Source: Patescibacteria group bacterium (GTDB lineage: Bacteria; Patescibacteriota; Minisyncoccia; UBA6257; HR35). Taken from it: a stretch of 20,012 bases of DNA. Positions 15,611 to 20,012 of the stretch are shown in pieces. The stretch is taken from NCBI GenBank assembly GCA_030550735.1, contig JAUQOT010000009.1, positions 1-20,012 of the forward strand. Direction: 5' to 3'. Positions within the stretch are counted from its first letter, which is position 1. Every line of letters starts with the position of its first letter. Below the pieces are notes generated by a model. It did not search any database and was not told the DNA's origin. It worked only from the letters and a program-made list of their open reading frames with translations. The translations under genes were made by a program, and so were the position numbers.

Positions 15611-16987
15611 ATGGAAGTTATTGGAAAGATTTTTCAAATCGTAGGAACCGTAGTTGATGTAGAGTTTAATGAAGGAGAAGAACCAGAAATTTATGAAGCT
15701 TTAGAAGTAGTTGATAGTAATAAAAAGATAATTTTGGAAGTAGAACAACATTTATCTCCCGGAAGAGTAAGATGTATAAGCTTAATGCCTACTGACGGAC
15801 TTTCTCGTGGTACTCTTGTTAGAAGAACCTTTTCGAAAATAAAAACCCCAATTGGTAATTATACTTTGGGTAAAGTTTTTAATGCTGTTGGTGAAATAAT
15901 CGCTGATTTAATTCACGAAAATAAAAATTCAGAACAAAATATTGAAGAATGGGAAATCTTTAGAAAACCACCCGATTTGCTTTCTCAAAATCCTAAAATT
16001 GAAATTCTAGAAACAGGAATTAAAGTAATTGATTTATTGACCCCTGTAATTAAAGGAGGGAAAATTGGACTTTTTGGTGGTGCAGGAGTTGGAAAAACAG
16101 TTCTTTTAATGGAATTAATTCATAACATTGCTTATAAGTATCAAGGAATTTCTGTTTTTGTGGGTGTTGGTGAAAGAACAAGAGAAGGTAATGAACTTAT
16201 TTTAGAAATGAAAGAAAGTGGAGTAATAAAAAATGTTTCGATGGTTTTTGGGCAAATGAATGAAGTTCCTGGAGCAAGACTAAGAGCTGCTTTTACTGGA
16301 CTAACAATTGCTGAATATTTTCGAGATAAACAAAATAAAGATATTTTGCTTTTTATTGATAATATTTTCCGATTTGTCCAAGCAGGATCCGAAGTATCAA
16401 CTTTACTTGGAAGATCACCATCAGCTGTTGGTTATCAGCCTACTTTAGCAACAGAAATGGGTGAATTACAAGAAAGAATTACCTCGACTATTAATGGATC
16501 GATAACATCATTTCAAGCTATTTATGTTCCAGCAGATGATATTACCGATCCTGCACCAGCAACTACTTTTGCTCATCTAGATGGAACAATTGTCCTTTCA
16601 AGAGAAATTGCTGAATTAGGAATTTATCCCGCTGTTGACCCCCTTCTTTCTAGTTCTGTAGCTCTTGATCCGAAAATTGTTGGCGAAAGACATTATCGTG
16701 TAGCCAATGAAGTAAAAAAAATTATTCAGAGATATTACGATTTAAAAGATATTATTGCTATTCTTGGAATTGAGGAACTTTCTGAAGAAGATAAAATTAC
16801 TGTTTATCGAGCAAGAAAAATTCAAAAATATCTCTCTCAACCATTTTTTGTCGCTGAAGCATATACAGGGAGGAGCGGAGTCTATGTTGATTTGGAAAAA
16901 ACAATTGAAGAATTTGAAAGATTAGTTAATGGAGAATATGATGACCTTCCAGAAGATGAATTTTATATGCGAGGAACTTTAAGATGA
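15611..16987 (+). CDS. atpD: ATP synthase F1 beta subunit
   Basis: The catalytic subunit. The P-loop GGAGVGKT is at 156-163, the catalytic Glu188 lies in GERTREGNE, Walker B ends at Asp250 (DILLFIDNIFRF), and the adenine-pocket and DELSEED (here EELSEED) regions are intact, with AVDPLLSSS in between. Length 458 is normal. It reads away from the other subunit genes from a shared 77-bp spacer and is followed by atpC with an ATGA overlap. The start ATG is right behind AGGAGGG, too close for normal Shine-Dalgarno spacing; no better in-frame ATG/GTG/TTG nearby fits the conserved N-terminus (GKIFQIVGTVVDVEF), so the ATG is kept. Confidence 0.97.
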   Translation: MEVIGKIFQIVGTVVDVEFNEGEEPEIYEALEVVDSNKKIILEVEQHLSPGRVRCISLMPTDGLSRGTLVRRTFSKIKTPIGNYTLGKVFNAVGEIIADLIHENKNSEQNIEEWEIFRKPPDLLSQNPKIEILETGIKVIDLLTPVIKGGKIGLFGGAGVGKTVLLMELIHNIAYKYQGISVFVGVGERTREGNELILEMKESGVIKNVSMVFGQMNEVPGARLRAAFTGLTIAEYFRDKQNKDILLFIDNIFRFVQAGSEVSTLLGRSPSAVGYQPTLATEMGELQERITSTINGSITSFQAIYVPADDITDPAPATTFAHLDGTIVLSREIAELGIYPAVDPLLSSSVALDPKIVGERHYRVANEVKKIIQRYYDLKDIIAILGIEELSEEDKITVYRARKIQKYLSQPFFVAEAYTGRSGVYVDLEKTIEEFERLVNGEYDDLPEDEFYMRGTLR

Positions 16988-17235
16988 AAAAATTTAAATT
17001 TAAATTAGTAAATTTAAATAGTGAGATTAAAGAGTATGAAATTGAAACATTAATTTGTAAAACACCTCTGGGAGAAATTTCTATCTTAGCTAATCATCAT
17101 CCATTAATTACTGTTGTTAATCGAGGAAAAATAAAAATTAAAAACGAAAATCAAGAAGAAGAAATTGAACTTATTACTGATGCTATTTTAGAGGTTAATT
17201 TTGATGAAGTTAAATTAATATGTTTTAGTTATTAA
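16984..17235 (+). CDS. atpC: ATP synthase F1 epsilon subunit lacking the C-terminal helical domain
   Basis: Epsilon links the rotor shaft to the c-ring. The beta-sandwich domain is present: TPLGEISILANHHPLITVV (28-46) is the family signature, followed by the usual strands (ELITDAILEV). Typical epsilon has about 130-140 residues, of which the last 50 or so form two helices that can extend and block rotation. Here the protein ends at residue 83 (CFSY, TAA), just after the sandwich. The next bases lead into tRNA-Lys on the other strand, so there is no room for a lost domain and no frameshift is apparent. The stop is real in this sequence; loss of autoinhibition is inference. Confidence 0.92.
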   Translation: MKKFKFKLVNLNSEIKEYEIETLICKTPLGEISILANHHPLITVVNRGKIKIKNENQEEEIELITDAILEVNFDEVKLICFSY

Positions 17236-17248
17236 AAAAATTTTGTTT

Positions 17249-17321
17249 TGCCCCCGGCAGGAGTCGAACCTGCAACCTCCTGGTTAAGAGCCAGTTGCTC
17301 TACCAATTGAGCTACGGGGGC
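17249..17321 (-). tRNA. tRNA-Lys (anticodon CUU)
   Basis: A cloverleaf on the minus strand: acceptor GCCCCCG with CGGGGGC, D-arm GCTC/GAGC, anticodon stem around loop CTCTTAA, T-arm GCAGG/CCTGC with TTCGACT. The anticodon CTT decodes AAG. The outermost anticodon-stem pair is an A-G mismatch. The discriminator is A, and CCA is not encoded (AAAA follows). A run of seven T lies shortly downstream (17234-17240 as A on the plus strand). Confidence 0.95.
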
Positions 17322-17353
17322 TTTTAATAGAAAAATTTTCAACCTACTATAAT

Positions 17354-17359
17354 ATTATA
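17354..17359 (-). promoter_or_regulatory. Candidate -10 box for tRNA-Lys
   Basis: TATAAT on the minus strand lies 32 bases before the tRNA-Lys 5' end, in the 56-base gap after the L,D-transpeptidase gene. No -35 box is clear. Confidence 0.5.
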
Positions 17360-17377
17360 AACCAATAAAGGTTAGTA

Positions 17378-18577
17378 TTAATTAAAATTTTCACTCAAAA
17401 ATATTAGCGGGTTAAGATAGCCATAATTTTCTGGATTATTAGGAACATAACCGTAACAAGGAGTATAATTATTATTTATCAAACAGTTTGCTGGCACTGG
17501 ACTACCTAAGACAGGTTTTGTTTTTATTTCTAAATGAAGATGAATATCTAATTTATTTTTAGAATCGCAACCATCTTTTCCAATTCGCCAATAATTGCAA
17601 CCATAACCAGTTGCTCCGACTTTCCCTATTATTTCTCCTCTCTTAATAAATAAACCTTCTTTTAAAACCGGGTTTATATTCTCAAGATGTCCATATAAAA
17701 CATATATATTTTTATATTTTTGACATAATTCTTTATCTAATTCGCAAAGTTCGTTTTTAAGTCTAACTATTACCGTATTACCAAAACCATGATCGTCTTT
17801 TCCATTTTCTACAATTTTTACTACTTCACCATCAAAGATATTATAAACATTTAAATCTTGAGCTCCAGAAATTGGAGCCAAATCAATTCCTGCATGTTGA
17901 AGATAATCTAACTTTCTGTCTTCTGAATTAAAAGCATTTTGCCAATTCGTTCTTAATGCATTATTAAATCTTTGTCTTATAAAAAATTCATCAAAATTAA
18001 CTGGTTGATGAAAATAATTTTTTAATTTAATATCCTTTAATTCTTTATAAGAAATAACAAAATCACCCTGTTTAACTATATTAAAAAACTTTTTAGCGTC
18101 ATCTGATTTAAGTCTAATACATCCTCCCGAAAAATTACTCGAGACCATCTCTCCATTTAAATAATATGGAATTTCGTGTATAAAAAAATCTTCATATAAT
18201 TGAACAGCATAATTCATATAAACCGGAAATAAAGAAGAAATGTGTTTTTCTTTTTTTGTACCAATCCAGTAATAACCTGTTGGTGTTTGATACCATTTTC
18301 CTTCAGGACCTTGATAAGCTATTGGAATTATTGTTTTTAACTCACAATTTTCAAAAAAATAAATTTCATTTTTAGAAAGATTTATTTCCCATGTTCGAGG
18401 AAAGCAAATTTTAGGTTTTATTTCATTTAAAAATATTTTAGATCTTAAATCGGATTTATTTTTAATTAAAATTATATTCTTTTCTTGAAAGGAAATAATC
18501 AAAAAAATTACAATAATCGTAATGAAAAAAATTAATAAAAGAAAAGATTTCCTATTTATAAATTTATTAATTAACAT
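17378..18577 (-). CDS. L,D-transpeptidase (YkuD) fused to an M23 (LytM-like) peptidase
   Basis: A cell-wall enzyme anchored by an N-terminal membrane helix (about 11-30) with the rest outside. Residues about 62-177 are a YkuD domain: His134 in FFIHEIP and Cys153 in SGGCIRL are the catalytic pair. The usual SHGC motif has Gly at the His position. Residues about 225-355 are an M23 metallopeptidase domain with HAGID (His228, Asp232), YGHLEN (His297) and HLHLE (His346/His348), the complete zinc and catalytic set. The first domain forms 3-3 cross-links, or cuts or exchanges peptides; the second normally cuts cross-bridges, so one chain may both cut and reseal the wall. Cysteines at 278/285, 327/337 and 365/374 could pair as disulfides. 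The start overlaps the tmk stop by seven bases. Confidence 0.9.
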   Translation of the reverse strand: MLINKFINRKSFLLLIFFITIIVIFLIISFQEKNIILIKNKSDLRSKIFLNEIKPKICFPRTWEINLSKNEIYFFENCELKTIIPIAYQGPEGKWYQTPTGYYWIGTKKEKHISSLFPVYMNYAVQLYEDFFIHEIPYYLNGEMVSSNFSGGCIRLKSDDAKKFFNIVKQGDFVISYKELKDIKLKNYFHQPVNFDEFFIRQRFNNALRTNWQNAFNSEDRKLDYLQHAGIDLAPISGAQDLNVYNIFDGEVVKIVENGKDDHGFGNTVIVRLKNELCELDKELCQKYKNIYVLYGHLENINPVLKEGLFIKRGEIIGKVGATGYGCNYWRIGKDGCDSKNKLDIHLHLEIKTKPVLGSPVPANCLINNNYTPCYGYVPNNPENYGYLNPLIFLSENFN

Positions 18578-19134
18578 ATTCTTTTGTTTCTAAAAATATT
18601 AAAAATTTCTTGTCTTACATCATTTATATCTTTAGAAGCATCAATTACGTACCAACCAAATTTTTTAGCAAATTTTAAATAGGCTTTTCTTACTTTAGAT
18701 AAAAATCTTAATTTTTCAAATTTTGTTTTCTTTTTGAGTCTCGATAAAGCAGTAGCAACTGGTAAATCAAAAACTATCACTATATCAGGGTTTATCATTT
18801 TTCTTGCTATTAAGTCTATTTTTAAATAATTATCCAAAGAAATAATTCTCTTTAGATTGCGAGCTTCTAATTGATAAGCAAGAGTAGAAGGAAATGATCT
18901 ATCGAGAATTACATGATTTCTTTTCAAAAACTTATCTATTAATGAATAGATTTCTGCTCTATCGGCTAAAAACAAAAAAAGTTCAGTTAATGGTTGGATG
19001 GACGAAAGAATTATTTTTTTGAAAAAATATGGCTCTTTAAAATAAATTGCTTTAATTTTTTTAGCAAAATATTTGGCTTGAGTTGATTTTCCGCTTCCAT
19101 CAATTCCTTCAAAAATAATAAGTTTTCCTGGCAT
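18571..19134 (-). CDS. tmk: Thymidylate kinase (dTMP kinase)
   Basis: Phosphorylates dTMP to dTDP. The P-loop is FEGIDGSGKSTQ near the N-terminus; TELFLFLADRAEIY matches the family's TELLLFxADRAxH region, and ILDRSFPSTLAYQ stands for the DRYxxSxxAYQ motif, with Ser for the aromatic residue after DR. PDIVIVFDLPVATALSR is the conserved strand before the lid. At 187 residues it is slightly short (about 200-215 usual). I take ATG at 19134 instead of TTG one codon upstream because MPGKLIIFEG fits the family N-terminus. No Shine-Dalgarno sequence. It forms a two-gene unit with the wall enzyme downstream. Confidence 0.93.
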   Translation of the reverse strand: MPGKLIIFEGIDGSGKSTQAKYFAKKIKAIYFKEPYFFKKIILSSIQPLTELFLFLADRAEIYSLIDKFLKRNHVILDRSFPSTLAYQLEARNLKRIISLDNYLKIDLIARKMINPDIVIVFDLPVATALSRLKKKTKFEKLRFLSKVRKAYLKFAKKFGWYVIDASKDINDVRQEIFNIFRNKRIC

Positions 19135-19193
19135 CAAGAAAAGATTTTTTAATTTAGAATAAATTTTAAAATAATTTTTTAAATAAATTTTTA

Positions 19194-19199
19194 ATTATA
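19194..19199 (-). promoter_or_regulatory. Candidate -10 box upstream of tmk
   Basis: TATAAT on the minus strand lies about 60 bases before the tmk ATG. Unlike the boxes at pyrG, atpB and atpD it would leave a leader of about 50 bases. The surroundings are very AT-rich, so chance is possible. Confidence 0.3.
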
Positions 19200-19206
19200 T
19201 TAAATT

Positions 19207-19219
19207 GGGGCAACCCGGC
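19207..19219. repeat. 13-bp inverted copy of the terminator core
   Basis: GGGGCAACCCGGC here is the exact reverse complement of GCCGGGTTGCCCC at 19952-19964. The full hairpin is not preserved, since TT replaces the first bases of the left arm. On the minus strand TTG..GGG-TTG-CCC-CAA can still form a weak bulged stem followed by TTTAAT, which could end transcripts of the small-gene cassette. It lies 50 bases after the last small gene. Confidence 0.6.
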
Positions 19220-19268
19220 AAGGATGATGGTTTTTGAATGTTTACTAAATTATTCCTTTCTCTTTCTA

Positions 19269-19415
19269 TCAATTATAACACTCTTGAATACATTCCTCAA
19301 CTTCTTTTATGTATTTTTGTTCATTATAGGGGTAAGAATTAGGGTTTTGTGTTGTTGGGTTTTGTGTTGTTGGGTTTTGTGTTTGATTTTTTGTTGGATC
19401 GTTTTTTTCTGACAT
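19269..19415 (-). CDS. Small 48-aa Asn/Gln/Thr/Pro-rich protein with TTQNP repeats
   Basis: I do not recognise it. The frame starts MSEKNDPTKNQ, carries three QNP units (TQNPTTQNPTTQNP) and ends with a charged tail EVEECIQECYN containing two cysteines four residues apart, then TGA. The repeats reflect a 15-bp DNA repeat. There is no signal peptide or hydrophobic segment, so disorder is expected for most of it. The evidence that it is real is its leader: ATGTCG-x-TAATTAAT and CTTCAAAA just before ATG are shared with the next small gene on the same strand. It is the last of three small minus-strand genes. Confidence 0.5.
   Translation of the reverse strand: MSEKNDPTKNQTQNPTTQNPTTQNPNSYPYNEQKYIKEVEECIQECYN
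19342..19384. repeat. 15-bp tandem repeat, about 2.8 copies
   Basis: The unit GGGTTTTGTGTTGTT occurs at 19342-19356 and 19357-19371, with a partial third copy from 19372. It encodes the TTQNP units of the 48-aa small protein on the minus strand, and copy number could vary without breaking the frame (15 = 5 codons). Confidence 0.9.
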
Positions 19416-19472
19416 TTTTGAAGACTCGAAAATTAATTAACGACATGTGTTTATTAGTTCGTATGTTTTATG

Positions 19473-19655
19473 TTAAACCCCAAAAGTAGGAACTTTTACA
19501 TTCCCTTCTACTTCTATATGAACAGGAGGATAAGGAGGAAGAACCTGTAAATCAGGATTTTCTTTTAAATTAGGATTTTGGTGTTGAGGGTTTGTTGATT
19601 GATAGTTTGAAGTAGTTGGTGAATATTTGCTTTCTTGGGATGTATCTGAAGACAT
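19473..19655 (-). CDS. Small 60-aa Ser/Asn/Pro-rich protein
   Basis: Not recognised. I start it at ATG 19655 (MSSDTSQESKYSP); an in-frame ATG 11 codons upstream lies in the shared leader and would give an unrelated extension. The N-terminal half is polar and probably disordered with STNPQHQNPN, echoing the QNP units of its neighbour. The second half is different: QVLPPYPPVHIEVEGNVKVP, a proline-rich segment and a beta-like strand pattern. No signal peptide, no cysteine. The leader (ATGTCGATAATTAAT, then CTTCAAA before ATG) closely matches that of the 48-aa gene, suggesting duplication of a small-gene unit. Confidence 0.55.
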   Translation of the reverse strand: MSSDTSQESKYSPTTSNYQSTNPQHQNPNLKENPDLQVLPPYPPVHIEVEGNVKVPTFGV

Positions 19656-19742
19656 TTTGAAGTTCTTATTAATTATCGACATAAACATAAATTAATTTTT
19701 TTATTATCGTTTTTAATTGATTATTGATTTTTTTATCAATTT

Positions 19743-19910
19743 TTAATCTTTATTATTTGGGGGCGTCACATCTTTCCAAGGATTTTCACTTGATACATTA
19801 CCATTGCGATTAACAGGACCAAAAACACTATTTGATTCATTCTTCGATGGGGTTTTTTGATCTTTTGATCCGTTATTTGAACCTATTTTTTCTTCTTTAC
19901 CCTCACTCAT
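19743..19910 (-). CDS. Small 55-aa Ser/Asn/Lys-rich protein
   Basis: Not recognised. It reads MSEGKEEKIGSNNGSKDQK at the N-terminus, then a more ordered centre (VFGPVNRNGNV) and ENPWKDVTPPNN before TAA. It shares the MSE start and Ser/Asn/Pro bias with the two genes that follow it but not their repeats. It is first in the cassette, 35 bases after a strong terminator, so its promoter must lie in that short AT-rich gap or the cassette is read at a low level. An imperfect AT-only hairpin (ATTGAT/ATCAAT) lies just after its stop. Confidence 0.5.
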   Translation of the reverse strand: MSEGKEEKIGSNNGSKDQKTPSKNESNSVFGPVNRNGNVSSENPWKDVTPPNNKD

Positions 19911-19944
19911 TTTTATCTTTTTTTTGAATTTTCGACCTTAAACT

Positions 19945-19969
19945 AAAAAAAGCCGGGTTGCCCCGGCTT
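19945..19969 (-). terminator. Rho-independent terminator for a gene beyond the right edge
   Basis: On the minus strand AAGCCGGG-GCAA-CCCGGCTT forms a perfect stem with a GNRA-type GCAA loop, followed by a T run (A at 19945-19951 on the plus strand). It ends transcription entering from the right, upstream of the small-gene cassette. On the plus strand the hairpin has no T run. Confidence 0.85.
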
Positions 19970-20012
19970 AGTATTTTAGATTTTCGATTTATCGGGTAAT
20001 TATGGAGATATT

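Noticed and set aside
19224..19412. Plus-strand 62-codon hydrophobic Cys/Leu/Phe-rich frame, reminiscent of a small membrane toxin
   Set aside because: It is the antisense of the Gln/Asn/Thr/Pro repeat gene, which naturally yields Leu/Cys/Phe. The minus-strand reading has a leader shared with its neighbour and fits the cassette.
19989..20012. Possible end of a minus-strand gene (NISIITR then TAA) before the terminator
   Set aside because: Position before the terminator is suggestive, but eight codons are too few to support a gene or its frame.

Overview
The window is an AT-rich stretch of a small, tightly packed bacterial chromosome. Gene starts mostly lack Shine-Dalgarno sequences, neighbouring genes overlap by 4-47 bases, and several conserved proteins are shorter than their families (epsilon, delta). 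Both tRNA genes lack an encoded CCA end. Together with the divergence of otherwise recognisable core proteins this suggests a host-dependent, reduced-genome lineage such as the Candidate Phyla Radiation (Patescibacteria). That placement is inference. Peptidoglycan enzymes argue against Mollicutes, and UGA behaves as a stop.

Layout. 1-725 (-) holds the N-terminal part of an unknown protein that runs off the left edge; its C-terminal half faintly resembles HopA1-type proteins. 726-1172 has no intact gene. It contains an 8-bp tandem repeat and two short relics on the minus strand, one like the N-terminus of Cas6 and one like the N-terminus of a class II glutamine amidotransferase, ending at the 3' side of tRNA-Asn(GUU). 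1391-4798 (+) is an operon of a diadenylate cyclase fused to a YbbR/CdaR-like domain, then queA and tgt. 4843-8644 (-) holds an unrecognised 502-aa protein, a DOT1-like methyltransferase and pyrG.

8693-17235 is the energy block. The F-type ATP synthase is split: a, c, b, delta, alpha and gamma read leftward and are followed directly by a Ca2+-type P-type ATPase, while beta and epsilon read rightward from the same 77-bp intergenic region. All eight subunits of a minimal F1Fo complex are present. Epsilon lacks its C-terminal helical domain and delta is short.

The right part holds tRNA-Lys(CUU), an L,D-transpeptidase/M23 peptidase fusion overlapping thymidylate kinase (both -), then a cassette of three tiny Ser/Thr/Asn/Gln/Pro-rich genes (19269-19910, -). 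The cassette is bracketed by inverted copies of a 13-bp terminator-related sequence.

Promoters are visible as TATAAT boxes. Three sit only 10-11 bases before an ATG (atpB, atpD, pyrG), which predicts leaderless or nearly leaderless mRNAs.
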